DNA from: Motacilla alba alba | Lineage: Eukaryota; Chordata; Aves; Passeriformes; Motacillidae | Reading direction: 5' to 3' | NCBI RefSeq assembly: GCF_015832195.1 | Contig: NC_052021.1 | Coordinates: 27,200,286-27,264,285 of the forward strand | DNA: 64,000 bases | Notes under the pieces: generated by a model | Database searches by the model: none | Told to the model about the DNA's origin: nothing | What the model saw: only the letters and a program-made list of their open reading frames with translations | In this document: positions 48,333 to 62,340 of the stretch, piece by piece | How the letters are laid out: the number at the start of each line of letters is the position of its first letter | How positions within the stretch are numbered: position 1 is the stretch's first letter | Made by a program: the position numbers and the translations under genes

Positions 48333-51300
48333 ATCTGTGTCTGAGGTCAGATTGCAATGCAGACTCCTTGGTGCCACTGCTTCCCTGTGGCTGTGGCGTG
48401 TGGAGGGCAGCGCTCAGTGGGTGCTGCTGGAGGGCTCATGCTTTGTGCTCAGTTTCTCCTCCTCGAGATAGGAACCTGGAGTATTTTCACCCAACTTTCT
48501 CCTAAAGTAAGCGTGAAGGAGAGGAGGCACTGCACTGCAGAGTGCAGAGGTTCTGTATTCTCCAGTACCTTAAACGGGCCCTTGACTGAACTGGCAAAAG
48601 TTGGGGGTTTTGTAAAATGGTGGCTCTTGCCCCTCAGCTTCAGTGACAGCAAGCTGCAAGTTGCCTTCATGCCACAGGTTAAGTTGTCAAAGTTGTTCTC
48701 TTCCCTAATGCTTCTTATGACAAATACTCCTAATTGCTTCTTCCTTTCATACTTTTCCGTGCCTCCTGGCTAAGACATCCGTCTGTAGCCTTTACGGTTC
48801 GTCTTTCAAAGCTTGGCCTCAGTTGTGTCTATCTATGTTTTCTGTTTCTTTCTAGCTCAAGCCTCCCCTCCCCGTCTCCCCATCCCTCAGTGCCTGCAGA
48901 GCAACATGAGGGCACCTGCCAGCTGCTGCGGAGACCGAGCTCTTCCCACCTTTCCCGACAGCTGAGCGCAGTGTCGTCCTGTGCTGCCTACACCTCGTGC
49001 ATAAAGATGCACAACTTCCCGCTCTGAATAACCCAGAGCACGCCTGCCACATTGAAATGCCATCACCAGCCACGGAGGGGAAAATGCAGTGAAAGATAAA
49101 ACCAAAATAAAACCAAATGTGGTTTGTCTCGTTTACGGAGGTGAGTTCAAATTTTGTACCTCCTGAGCAGACCTCCATAATGTGTATGGTGGTGCTAATT
49201 TGAGTTGCGAACTCATGATTACTTATTTAAGAAATCTACATACCAGTGTTGCAAGAAGGATACTTTGAAAGCCTTTTAAGTATCTTTCTCATTAATTTAC
49301 TTAATCCTCTGATCTTGCCTTCTTTTAAGTTGTTTATTTTTAAAAGAAAGACAAAAGTGAGCTGGAAAGCTTTGTTACTAAAAGAGAAAATTTTAAATCT
49401 GTATGGGATACAAAGTAATTAAGAGAATATAAATATAGGTGCAAACAGTACACAAACACATGTGTTTGGTGTGCTAGGAGAACTTCCTCCACTGGCTTTA
49501 AAGGGAAGTAGTGGTCAGGGTAGCAGAGTACAGGTAGCAGACCTCTGTCTCAGCCAAAGTAAAACTTTGCTTTTTAATGTTTATTGTCTTTTTTTTTTAA
49601 TGCTACAAGACACAATAATAAAAGGGTTTTTGTAGCATAGAAGGTGAAACCTAATTCTGTATCTGATGAGAAGTTCAAAATTTTCACAGTATTTTTCATT
49701 CTGAGCAGTTTTATGGCCATTTTCAAAAGTGCCCTGACAGCTCAGATTCCTGCACTTTAGGGTGCTGTGCTTGGTATGTGTAAGGAGATTTCTTTTTCAG
49801 AAAGCAAGTTGCTCAGCCATCTCTGCAAAGCAGGTCCCTCCACTGTGCTCAACAACCAAAAATAAACCACCAGAGGCACCCAAATCCATTCTTTTCTAGT
49901 AAAGATTTTACTCAGCTAACTGGGACAGGGCAGGCCTGAATTTTGGATGAAAGAAAACTTAGATGAGCAGGGAAGCTGTTCCCCAAGGACTATATCCTCA
50001 GTGATACTATGCGCCAGCAACCCCCGTAGCTTTCAGCATCTCTCATGATCAGACTGGATGTCTTTTGCCCGAGGCTGAAAATCTCTTCCTCTCTAAAACC
50101 AAAGAGATCTTGGCTGTGAGTTATGATTAGTAATAGAGTCCATTTGTGGTGAGGTGGGGGGAAGGGGAGGATGGACCCAGAATCATAAGACTTTATGTGC
50201 TCAGCTTATTTCCAAACAACCTCAGACAACTGCCCTGCTCTGGGTAGTTCACTGATTGAGGACAAAACCAAGGAGAAAGCGCAGGCAGAACAAACAAAAA
50301 TTACATGTAGTAGTTTGCACTCTTTGTAAGTGGCATAATTGAAGTACAGCATGTTGAAGGATAAACTCGGGGAGTTACACTGACTAAAAGGCCTCCTGGA
50401 AGAGAGATCAAAATTGCTGGGTTGTCAGGCAAACAACCCCGAGCAAGCACATTGGCAAAACAAAGTGGGAAGATATCCAAGTGCCTGCTCAGAGCATCAG
50501 CACCCAACTACTCTCACCCACTGAGGAAGAGGATGGGAGCAGGGTGGTGCTGTCAGATACTCCTCTGAGGTCAACTCTCACCAGCAGGTCTGGGTGAGCT
50601 GCTGAATGAAAATGTTCCAAATTTGGAGGCCCCGAGAGGGGGTAGGTTGTGCTTGGCCAGGCTCTAATTGCATCCTTGCATTACTACGCAATTAATTGCT
50701 GCCGTGGTCTGCTTGAGAAGAGGGAGTGTGCCAGCTCCATTCCTGGGCAGCCCCGGAGGCTGGAGGAGCTCATGGCTCTCGCTCCAGGGGGTGACCTACT
50801 CGGATGGCTCTGTGGCTCTGCTGCCAGCCCTGCTGGCAATACCGGTCCTCCCAGGATGATATGCCTTCCTCCTGCAATGTGGTTCTCTTAGCAGGCATTC
50901 AAAGTTTCAGAAATTGCATAGAAAATGTAGGGCAGGGAGAACACATAGATTTTCATTGATTTCGTGTTTCTTAGCAAAGAGATGACAGCAGAAAAAATGC
51001 GAGCACAGTTTTCCCTAGCATTTTGTATAACTGTTTTCAGTGCATACCTCAAAAGGAGGCAGTGTCTTGCAGAAAATACAAATAATTCCCCTACAGAAGG
51101 GAAAAGAAGAATAATTTTGCTTTTGCTTTACAGATGACTATAGTTCTGACATCAAGAATTTAAAAGAAAAATAGCACAAATTCCTGAATTCAAGGAAAAG
51201 CAGTGTTTAACCCCCAAAATGAGATGTGCTCCTCATTTCTAACATGACTCTCACTAAATTCTTTCCTGTTGAAAAGAGATGAGAAGAATGACAACATATT

Positions 51301-51822
51301 TGTAACTCCCGATGTCTGATTGCTAGTGTTGGCTTCAGTGACCAAATGGTATTGTGGAGATCTAGGACACAAAGAGTGGGTGCAGAAGAAGGAAGCAGAA
51401 GAGAAGCTTCCCATGAACCCCAACACTGAATAATCTGTCCTTTGCTTGCCATGTTTAACTTTGGCAGCCACACCAGGGATTTTTTCCTGAGTCTTCCTGA
51501 GGTTTCAGGTGTACCCTGGCTCCTGGATTCCTGCAGGAGATTCCTTTTATTCCTGGCCAGCCTCCCAGTCTCCTGGGGAGCCACTGCAGCACACAACAGT
51601 TTTTCCAAAGCCTGACAGCCCTTGGCCAGTCCAGAGGAGCAAGCAGTCTTTGCCAGAGCACATCTGGGTAAAAACTAAGAGGGTAAACCTGGTTTATATG
51701 TCTGTGCTTCATGTGAAAACCCTACCAAGGGCAAAAGGAGCTCAAAGTTCCTGTGCCTTGGAGCTCCTCTGTCCTGGGCATCTGGCAGCTAGTGCCACTT
51801 TGTATTGTAGGCAAGTGGTCTA

Positions 51823-51883
51823 TGAATCACCTGGAATCATTTAGGTTGGAAAAGACCCTTAGGGTCATTGAGGCCAACCGTGA
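51823..51883 (-). mobile_element. CR1 LINE fragment (3' end only)
   Basis: The + strand shows the reverse complement of a CR1 3' terminus: a GAATCAT-type tail, then TTTAGGTTGGAAAAGACC, then a GGTCATTGAGGCCAACC-type segment. Only about 60 bases remain, so this is a severely 5'-truncated insertion or a relic of one. CR1 is the dominant retrotransposon family in birds and other sauropsids, and this tail is the clearest taxonomic clue beside the larger copy at 63119. Confidence 0.85.
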
Positions 51884-51889
51884 AGAACA

Positions 51890-54285
51890 CGTGTGGCCTG
51901 ATTCCAGTAGTTAATTTCTTCCTCTGTTTAGCACAACCCACTTTGGGTTTATGGACAGTAAGGACGTACGGGAGGACAGGCAGCTGGGTGGGGGACATGT
52001 CAGGTTCTGCCTTTGTGGATTTCAGTATTTATTTTATTTTAAATATAGACATTTGCATAAACATAAGGCTATGCTGAACAAAAACTGTGTAGTGTCACCT
52101 CGGTGTATATGGCTAGACACACAAAAAAACAAGGTTCCCTGGTTACACTGGGTGGAACCAGCTGGCACTTAATCCCCTCATGTGAACCTAAAAATACTCA
52201 CAGGTCAGGGCTATTAAAGAAAAGAACCTTTTTCCCAGTCAAGCCTTTTTGTCAAGAAGTAGAGGAAAATGTTTTATTTATTCTAGTGGTTGAATTACTG
52301 CACAGAGAAAGTCCCCATGGTGAAGCATTTTCATGATTTTTCCAGGCTCAGGCACCAAGAGGATGCAGCTCAGTCCTTTGGGAAGATGCTGGCTGCAGTG
52401 GGCTTTTAGTAAGGATTTATACCACCTGGAACAAGCAAACTAAGTCCTGCAAGCTGAGCATCTTAGCCCCCTATCACCTACACCTACCTGAAGTAGCTGA
52501 AGTTCTTGCTACAGCTTGGCAAAGTTATCTCAAGTTTGAAGTCATGAGGAAAAGTGTGTCTGATCTAATACAACCATTTTCTTTGGGGACCCTTTGGTTA
52601 GCTATTTTTCCTGCTGTATTTTCACAGAGCCGCATAAATGAGCCAGGCACATGTTTAAGTTTTATCTGTCTTGTAATATCTAAGTACCCCATGCAGATGA
52701 TGAACAGCTTGGGCTGGCCTGCTGTTCTGCCTCATCACCCCTTTTGGAGCACAACCTGTGCAAGGGATATGAGGTGAGGTGGAGTCAGTTTTGCCAGGGA
52801 AAGGATTATCTTAGGGTTTGTTCTATGGAAAAGAAAGGAGGAAAATTCGAGAAGGGACTGGATGTTCTCCCCACCCTTCCCCACCCCATCAGCTGCTGGT
52901 GGGCTTTGTGCCTCCTTCCATACCACATGTGACTCAACCCCAGCAAAGTCCAGAAGCCGGAGTCGTTTCACCAATGTGATCCTTTCTCTTTTGTACCTTC
53001 TCCAGAAGACACACACACACATCCCAGCCAGTGACTGTGTCTCCAGAAGGGCTGAGCTGGGCACTTCTCCAGAGGCAAGGGCAAGTTATGCTTGGGACGG
53101 AAGGCAATAAAGGCCAAATAGTGTTTACCTTATGTTTCTCATTCACAGCCTGCCTTAAATCATTTGTAACAAGGCCGGGGGGGAAGGGGGACGATACTGG
53201 GATTGTGTGCAGTGCGAATGCCAAGAAGTGCTTTTGCCTTCCCTGGAGATGAGCTCTGTGGAGCCTTGCAGGGTGTGATCTCTTATTTGGTAATGTGAAC
53301 ACAAGGAGCAGAAGCACAAGCAATGAGCACAGCAATAGCATTAGATCAGAGGATTTGGACTTTGCTGTACTCCCACACCCAAGTCAGTCACAAAAATACG
53401 CAAGCGTACATTTGCAGATGTGCATGTGCTCACAAAGGCTGTTTTGGTTGAAAAAAAAAAAAAAGGGGAGAAATTACTGTTTCTACCAAATAATACACTT
53501 TTCAGGAAATCTGAACTTTGCTGTGAGCACCAGGGCAACCAGATGAAAATTTCTGTGGGAGCCTGTGTGAGGTCTCTACTTTGGACTCTCTTTTATTGCA
53601 GTGGTGAAATGAAAGTAGGTGCCCACTCGCAAGCAGGGCATCAAAGTACACCTCTTGCACAAGGAGTTGTTCAAAAATAACTCACAGGCTAAAATCCAAA
53701 CTATTGCTTTGCACAACTAGATTCTTCCACTTTGCCTTGACTCTTTTGTACATGTGTGCATGACGGTATCATGCAGAATAAACAGGTGCCACCCTCTCTG
53801 CCATACTTCTGAACCAGTTGTTTTAAAGGTTAATGCATAAACCCCAGAAACAGATGGAAAATTTAGCATAAAAAGCAAAATGGAATCACCTTCAGGAACT
53901 TGCCAGTTTGACCATTTAGGAGTCTGGATGGGTATTGATTTGAGGTGAATATTCTAAAGTTTGCATTACCCTTTGAAAAGTGCTAATGTAGTTCTTGTCA
54001 CTTTAAATTAACTTTAGATGAGAGGGACTGACAGAAACATGAAGATGTGTGAACTATATTTGACTGATATTCTGTCAAATATTGCATGGGGTTATGATCC
54101 ACAACTTTTCCCATCTGCTGCTCAAACCTGAATCCTTGAATGCACAATGGATTAATTACCATATTTTGTTCTGATTTCACTTAGCAGTATAAAAGACTGT
54201 GAATGTTAAATGTACCCTTACCTGCCTTCTTTTTCTGAGGGTAAGGTATAGAGGAGGGGAGACAGGGTGTTCTTTAGCAATTTTT
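51890..54285. other. Intergenic stretch, nothing recognised
   Basis: No exon, RNA gene or classifiable transposon was seen. It holds an A14 run (53451-53464) and a G-rich patch (53177-53202) with runs of seven, five and three G. The overlapping open frames around 52735-53341 lie on both strands and show no domain. Confidence 0.5.
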
Positions 54286-54289
54286 TTAT

Positions 54290-54580
54290 ACCCACACAGA
54301 ATGATTCCTAAGTGCACCTCTTCTCAAATAATTAGATTTCCAGAAGTTAACCAGAGTAACACAGCACTCGGAATTTCATTCACTCCTTTCCTTGCGAGAC
54401 TTTCTTCCCCCTCAGTAATAAAAGCAGCGAGTGCTGATGTAGCACATTCAATCCCTGGCTTTACAAGCAGCAGTATAATTACACCCGGCTCTGCCATTTG
54501 GTATCCTCACAGAAGGATACGGCGTGGAGCACCGGAGGTCAGCGCTTTCCACTGATGTTGTGCTTCCTAGAAGGCCTGAC
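54290..54580. promoter_or_regulatory. Candidate conserved noncoding segment
   Basis: This is unique sequence with two TAATTA cores (54329-54334 and 54476-54481), several retained CpGs and no repeat signature. It is enhancer-like in texture. The short frames crossing it (54199-54555 plus, 54448-54663 minus) have no domains. Confidence 0.25.
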
Positions 54581-54699
54581 ATTGATTCCCCACTACCACC
54601 TGCACATCCCAACAACTCAGATTGACACTCGTAGCCAGCCTGCCCCTTTCTGCAGCTGGACACTCAGAAAGCTGGATGTCTTAAATTAAAGGCCCCTTT

Positions 54700-57600
54700 G
54701 AAAATAGGGGCTATATTAACTTGGTCCAAATTCCTCAGTGTTTCAGCAAAAAAACTCAAGCTTTAGTAAAAACTCTTTTTTTCTCCTAACCTACTCCTTT
54801 CTCACCAGTACTATTTGGATGAGTTGAGTTATTTTGACTTTCAACTGAAGGACTAATGTCCACTTTTGTTGATGTACTGAATAAGTAAACTCTGGTAATA
54901 GCTAGTTCCCTTATTTTACAGAGCCCTTAACACATATATCTCTTGAGTATTTTTTCTTTAAGAGGACACTGTGCATTGCAGTTACATCCTGGGTTATATT
55001 CTGGCACTGCACTGCTTAACAGATAGAAAACATTTCTATGTGTGTCGGGTTGACTCTAACATTCCTGTGTCAGTGAGAGAGTGTGGTAATCCAGAAATAA
55101 GCAAACTCAATGATGGTGTGAAAGGCAGATTGAACGTATGAGTTCAGAGAGACTTGTAAAATGGAGAAACAAACCCGTTCTTTATTACAGTGAAGTCCCT
55201 TCTGGAAGAACTTAATAATATTACACTTGGGAGTAATTGTGAACCCAGTTCTGTCTTTTATATGTTTTGTCAGGTTTTGGAGATTTAAGAATAACATTGC
55301 CCTTCTCCAGTACTAGAATATTACACAGATTCCTCAGACATATCCATGGCCAATCCTCTGTACCTTTTTATTTTCCAATACTTTTTAAATGTCATTATTC
55401 TTCCCTCATTCCTTTTCTTATGAAATCTCCAAGCCTTGCTTTGGGTACTCTTTCCTCCAAGTTTCTTTCTGTGATTACCAAAGGTGGGGCTCAGCAAGGG
55501 AAGGTTCTACGTAGGAAATACTTCTGTTTTATTTGGGAGAAGTTCTGCTATGAAGGTTCATGCTTGTCCTTCGTATCAGTTAGCTTTAATCCTGAGGAGT
55601 GAAGAGGATGATATTATTTGAACCCAAGCAGGGGAAGAAAGGGGACTTGAGATACTCTTGGAATATATTAACAAGTTCTTACTCTTTGGCTGGAAGTTAA
55701 TCCTCAGACTGAGTGCATTCCTACTCTCTTGCAACAGCAAGTATGTAAATGCCTACCAATATTGTCAAGCCAAGAGCTTGTATCTACAGGACAGCTAAAG
55801 GACTCAATAACCTTTCAAACTGTGCAATGAAGCACTTGGCTGGTGGTTCCACCCAACACCAACAAATGCTCAGGTGGAATTTTGGAAAATACTCATCATT
55901 AAATTCACCTTGCTTCTGTTAAGTCAATCCCACTGAAAGCTGATGCCTTAAACTCTGCTGGAGGGTCAAAGGGGAAAGCTTCTGTTTTAGTGCCACTTTT
56001 CAACTTCTCTTCATCTAGCAAGCATCTGGCCCAGTTTAATAATCTGATTGCTATAAGGTCATTAGCAAAACCTTAATGGGGACAAGGATTGCAGCATTGG
56101 ACCTCTATTTGGAGAATCTATTCCAAAAGGAAAAGGTATGATGTTTCTTGCAAGTGACATAAAGATTAATGAGGGATAGACAAATGCCCTTGCTCCAAAG
56201 TCAGCAAAAAATAGAAGGTTCTGTTTAAACTTTTCAAAATGAATTACAGTCAGGTGCTGACTATCAAGAAACAAAATGAAATCTGAGTTGAAGAGTCTGG
56301 AGTAATTCTCTGGGTTTTCCCCCAAGCCTGTCACTCTTTTCTATGGATATGAATATTGTCTGCCAATCTACATGTCCTGAGCTTGTGAGGAAGGCTGGGG
56401 ACTCAAAAAAAAAACACTTGGGAACTGCAAACATTGTTGGATATTTAGAAAATACTGGTATTTCAATCTGATTAATGGATGTAAAAGAGGAAAACTTTTT
56501 GGATTTTTGCACTTTTTTGGACAGTCCAGATTTAAATCTAGGAGCTGGTAGAAAAAAAGATGAAAACATCTTTATGCATATGATGAAGGCTAATTATTGG
56601 AAGCTACAAATATTTTTATTTTAGTAAGGCTGTTAGGGTTCCACTTGAATTGTTTAGGCAAGATAAGTCAATATTCACATGTTTATCTTGCAAAAATACA
56701 GATTATGTTTGTGTGGGTGCTACAAATATGTTGTGGAAATAGGTCAGGACAGTTTCAGAAATGTATTGTGGGACAAGTCAGAGACAGGTGAGAATGAAAA
56801 CCAAGTAATGATCTATCTGCTATGTATTTTTGAAACAAACTTCCAAAGTACTGTACACCAGCTCTTTCCTATGTTCCAGAGTATGTTCTACAGGCCTTTT
56901 TTTAAACTTCATCTTAAACTAATTTTATAGTGTTTATAAATGTAAAAAGCCCTGGTGTTATTCACCATATACACTGCTAGCAAGTTTTAAGTGACTAGAT
57001 CTCTTCTTTAAGGTGGAGTTAACATGTATCTGCCAAGAGATGTGGTCAAGTGCTGTACTGTTTGCAAAATGCATTTTCAGCTGTCCTTACATTGCAAAAT
57101 ATTCTGTTAGTGTCATATTTTCAAATGAGCAATTGCTTTCCTTAAAAAAAGACAAAAAGCCAATACCATTTTCAAAATACAAGTTATCATGGGAAACAAA
57201 AATTTACTCTCACTTCTCTAAACTCTTAGGCAGAAACCAATGACCCAGCCAGCTCAAGACCAGGCAAGCAAGTTTATGCACAGAGAGCAAAACCAATAAA
57301 TGCTTCCACAAATGACTTTGGAGAGAATTCTGAACATTTCTTTCCTTCCCTTCCCCTTTTTTCTCACCAAAGCAGAGTGCATCCTGACAAAAGAAAAACC
57401 ACAGAATGTGCAGAATGTCAACAAGATCCTGGAATCTGATTCCCACTAGTTTTATTGGGCTTGGAGTCGGGTACTTGCTGCCCAGAAGACCAGACAATAG
57501 GTTCATTCCTTCTCCTGAAGAAGTATAAAATGAGGCATTTCCTCCACATGTTCCCCTGGCCCATCACACGACATTCAGAGCATGTGGAGCTCAAGACTTG

Positions 57601-58420
57601 CTGCTCACCTACAGCAGTGCTCACACCAACCCGCTGTGTGCTGGCTGCACCCACTGCATGCTCATTTAAACTTCACAGTAATGTGAACATTCATTAAACC
57701 AATTGTGGACAGGTGGTTTTTGCATTGGAAACATGTGAAAACATGTGTTTTCTATGCTGTTTTTTATACGAAGGCTTGTGTCCAACAACCTAATTATTTT
57801 TATTCAAGTATTACATCATTCTCGCTAGAACAAGCTGAGTGCCAGCACCTGCTCTTTGCTACACTCTCTTATGTTTTCTGTGTCCTCACCTCTCTTCCAA
57901 AACAAAGAGGATGATTCTCACCATGAAGGAATTTACTGAATGGTCTCCATCTGTGCCACAGCAGAGATACAAGCCAGTGTAATCAGTTCATTGGCTACTG
58001 ATGTTGACTGAAGTAACTGATGCTCCTGTACTCAAAGTATTCATTTTAATCCCCTAAAGACCTCCAAGAAGGAGTTGCACATGAGCAATCACAGACATTA
58101 TGATACCTTTCAACAGGATCTTTTCCACATGACGTAACAGTTCCTCCTCTTTTTCAAAAAAATCTGTGATGTTAGAAATGCTGATTTTTGTCAACATTTT
58201 ATGGAGAGAAAAATCATAGAGGTAAAAAAAGATACATTAAATATTCTCCTGGTTTTCTGCAGCCACATTACTATTTGGAAAATCTCTCATATGATATCTG
58301 AAGACAAGGAGGAGTTCATGATGTTATTCCTCCACTGCCTGCCAGAGAACCCCAGATCCAACGAACAAGGTAGAACAGAACTATGTGAAGGACTACACAT
58401 GCAAACTGAGCTATAACTTG
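54700..58420. other. Intergenic stretch, nothing recognised
   Basis: This is AT-rich unique DNA with short open frames only. No exon, RNA gene or classifiable repeat was seen. Confidence 0.5.
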
Positions 58421-58429
58421 TAGAAAGAC

Positions 58430-59480
58430 CCACCCAACCTCCCAGTTTCCATTCTTTCTTTTCTGAACAGCATCATGTCTTCCATGATTCTGCTTTTCCA
58501 CCTGCAGGCACTCTCCAGTGTGCACCAGGCTCCCCCCTGTACCAGCCCTCATTGCTGTGTCCCATGCTCTCCCTTGTTCCAGCAACTCCTGGACACATTC
58601 TGGCAACTTCTCTGCCCCTGAGCTCCCTTGCACTCATGTCTGCAGTTTTTCAGTCCTCCTCCTGTGTCTCGTTCTTTAGGGACTTCATCTGTATTTTATT
58701 TCAGCTACCATCCTTGATTTCTGTATTCCTCTTTCCACTGTGATTTTCTCCCCTCTATCCAAGTTAAAATCTCACCACTTCTTTGGGATATCTCTTTATA
58801 GGGTTAAATAAATAAGATGAATTTAATCTCAACTGCTCTCTCTTAAAATCCTGCATTCAAGTTATCATGGTTGGCACCTCCTGCACAACTTCTTCAAGAT
58901 ACTCTTCTACCAATCAATTTGCTTGTTGAAGCTCTTCTCATCTGATTACAAGACCCCTTTCTCTGGTCTAACTCTGTATCTCCTCTCATACTTACTCTGA
59001 ATGGTGCCCATTTTTCATCACATGGATCCCATCAATTTTCTTTTTGCCTTCCTTCACTACCTTAGCTATTGTAGCAAGTAGCAACAGTTTGCTTCTGCCT
59101 TCAGTGCCCTTCAAGGTTTCTTCCCCCTCCATCCATTTCCCATTGTTTATTTCCTCAAAAGTAGATCTTGTTCCAGTTGGTCTGAGATGTCCATGTCCAT
59201 AGCTGTCCTTTCATGCTGGCTATCTTTTCATCCACATTTCTTGAGAAGCACTTTGCACACATTTGCAATGTTGCTGACTTGTTCCCTTTTTAAAATCTCC
59301 CTCAGTTCTCCTTTGGCTGGATGACCACTGAAAACTCAACTGTACTTTGACTGTCCTGTTGGCAGTGCAACTCTTTCCCTACACTTCCACGTTTCCCTGT
59401 ATCTATCTCTTGACTCTGAACTTAAAACTCTTCCCTTTATTTTTATTCTGTTTGTGCAGAGCCTGTCGCTGTGGGTTCCT
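58430..59480. other. Pyrimidine-skewed block of about 1 kb
   Basis: The + strand is visibly enriched in C and T over about a kilobase, with many CTCC, TTCC and TCTT words. It has no long open frame and no simple tandem unit. Possible readings are an old transposon relic or a transcribed strand-asymmetric region on the opposite strand. I could not match it to any family. Confidence 0.35.
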
Positions 59481-60369
59481 AGTCCATGACTCCTAGAGGG
59501 TATGTCAACGCACTCAAGTAAGAAGGAACATGAATACTGCAACGAAGCCAAAACTCTTGGAAATCTTTGTGACTCAGGGTGTACAGAGTCTGAACCTAGC
59601 TCCAGCCACAAATTTTGCACTTGGCCTGCAACTCTGTGTAAAACTCATATTGGAACATCCTTGAAATTAAGGGGTGGTGTTGGAATCTGCATCCAAATTT
59701 CACAGCTGTAGGTCACCTCTCAAACACGGGTATTTGGAAGACAGGACTGTGCTGTAAGCAGCTACATCGGTGATGAGATATTGTTGCTGGATTTTGCTGT
59801 CTGTGTTTTTGAAATGCTCGCTACAAGGACAGCTGTGAGGCAGATGCCGTTCTGAGTTCAGATGTGGAATGTTACAGGGTCACTCTGCTTACCTTATCAT
59901 AAAAGAGCACGCGTTTTTTGTGCTCTTCATGTACTGGAAAACAAGTTCATGACAAATGCTGTATTGTGTGCAAGGGCTGGGGGTGGGGGAGAAGAAGGAA
60001 AGTGTATCTTGTCCTTAGGGGCTGCTGGTGCTAGGCACCACAGAAGAAAGCCCTATTTGTCAGTAGCACTTAGAGATACAGGGCCCAGCACACAGCACCT
60101 GCAGCAGCTTAAGGATGGCTCCCTGGATAGGGAGCTGTGCTCCACTGGCTGGGGTTTCTTGACTGCCACGCAGAGCCGGGAGGAGTGGTGGAGCCAGACT
60201 ACTGCAGGAGGGGAATCTGGGAGGTGCACAGCCTGACAACACAGGGCAAGGAATTCTTAGATGCTTTTAAAGGATTTCTGCAAGACACTGAATTTAGTGT
60301 GGTCCTAGCCTTTGGTCTGTACTCCGTGCATGCAAAAAATGATATATCTTGAAGGGGGACAGTAGTGTT

Positions 60370-60745
60370 ACAGGATGTTGATGCTGGTGGCACCAGCCGG
60401 GCAAAGTGAGTCTGGAGACGGTTCTTGAGTATAGGAGTAGAAGGTGCTCAGAGGTAGGATGAAAACTTGGAAAGGAGCCAAGTCTCAATGTGCATGATGG
60501 GGGATGCAATGATGGAAAGCAAGTGGGTTTGAAGCCTAAGGCAGGAGGTGAGCAAGGAAATTTAGGCAGGAAGATGGGAACTCCTGTGGAGCTGGGATCT
60601 GCCTGCAGGGGAGCTGAGCTGTGCAACAGGGGTGTGAGTGATGGCTGGCATAGTGAAGAAAGGCTTCTAGCAGGGCCAAAGTTAGGTCAGGGAGAGGGGG
60701 AGAGAGGCAGAAAAGGAGGAGAGGTGAAAAAAACAGAAAGGAGCA
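60370..60745. other. Purine-skewed block
   Basis: The + strand is enriched in G and A, most strongly at 60540-60745 where GGAG, GAGG and GAAA words dominate. The minus-strand frames rich in Ser, Pro and Leu (60294-60626 and 60536-60784) are composition artefacts. It lies about 1 kb beyond a block of opposite skew. Confidence 0.35.
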
Positions 60746-62039
60746 ATGAAGGAATTTTTCTCCATCTGGCTCTTTTCTACACAATCAATAAGCTTTCAAG
60801 CCTGTGTCTTTTTTCCCAGTGTCCCTGTGTCTTGGAAAATTGGGTTGAGCTATGCGAAGGAGGATAAGAGAGCAAGGATGGAAGTCTTACAGTATTGGAA
60901 TCCCACCAACTTGTCTGGGCAGCTGTTACTGCTGATTATGTATGCTGTGCTCATGCATGCTACATTTCCCATGTTAGATTCATGATTTGGAGCCTGCCTT
61001 TGCAGACAAAGGTTTTGGGCTGTGTTCTTCCAACTTACTGGCCTGTGCAGTTTGTTACAGGAACAGCTACAGATTCAAAGGCACATGATAAAGGGAGACT
61101 GAAAATGGAGACTCATACCTGACTGCCTCTCTGCCTAATATACCTGTCTACCTTTTGTATTCATGTACTTTCCTTCATGGTAGGGTCTTAGCACTTGTAC
61201 GAGTTGAATGTTGAACATACCTGGCACAGGCATCAGTAAGGAAACATTGCCCACCGCCACATTTTATACACCGTTGCCAAGACAAATATGGGGTCATATC
61301 CTGATGCTATTCAAAGCACAGAACTCCTATTTGGAGTCAATGAGAGTGGTGCATAAAAAAAATCAATGGAAAGATTTGACCCCTTTCAAGTGGAGCAGTC
61401 CATGGTACAAATTGCACTGCCTTTGTTGAGCACAGAAGATAAACCCCACATTTTTCCCTCACTGTCACTTTTTGCTAGCATGCCCTTTGGATTGTGCTTT
61501 TTCACCCCACTGTATCTAACTAGCATCATGAGATGGCTTTCAATAAAGGTGCAGTGAAACTATCCAGGGTGGGGATGCCTGATTGGCCTTTTAAACACAC
61601 TTATAAATATTATTGCTAATTATTCACATGTGAGCTCTTTGCATGGCATAATTTAAACTAGATTGTAAAAATTTAGAAAGAAAATAGTGATATTATTAAA
61701 CATGTGGGGATACCATTGTTATACTCACAGGTAAAAATCACTGTCTGAAATCACCTCAGAGGGATGCAGACTGAAAGAAACTGCTAGTTTGGCTGGTGGT
61801 TTAGAGGATGTTCTATTGCTGAGCTACTAAATAAATCCCCTTTTGCCCTGCACTGCCTCCAGCAAGCCCTTAGCCTTCCCCATTCTGTCTTCCCCACACT
61901 GTTTCTCTATTTTTCCTCATAATCTCAGCCCTGATTCTCTTTTTCCCATTCTTCTGAATGTTGAAGTCACGACCTTTGTGGTTTATAGGCCACAAGAGAC
62001 TGAGCTAAATGTGTTAGCACAGAGTCAAAACAAGTAATA

Positions 62040-62340
62040 GCTGGCCAATTAAATTAATAATCCATATTGTTACAATGTTTAACCACGGCTGTTTCCTCAG
62101 TGGTCTGTTTAAATCACAGCCAAGTCCTGACCTATTAAAATGAATAACTGGAATTATGAGAAACTCCATTTAATAAACACAGCAAGGAACGCAACACAAT
62201 CGGTATGAAATATTTATTACCACTTTAAGCAGCAGCTAGTTGAGATTTAAGATTGGATTAATGAAGGGGTTTTAATTTCTGGCTAAGGGTAGAAAGCTTA
62301 AACCTGGAACATTTCCTCAATTTCCTGGTATGGCTTTGCA
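62040..62340. promoter_or_regulatory. Candidate conserved noncoding segment
   Basis: This is unique AT-rich sequence beginning with a cluster of ATTA/TAAT cores (62048-62061), without open frames or repeats. It resembles a developmental enhancer in texture. It runs into a less AT-rich part at 62340-62730 that carries three CAAGTGG words (62451, 62460, 62719), which match the NK2-class homeodomain core. Confidence 0.28.

Larger units (their letters stand above)
44650..51820. other. Intergenic stretch, nothing recognised
   Basis: No exon, RNA gene or classifiable transposon was seen. It contains small microsatellites, listed separately. Open frames such as 45660-46091 (minus), 47869-48204 (minus) and 48357-48773 (plus) have no visible domains and overlap frames on the other strand. 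Confidence 0.5.
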
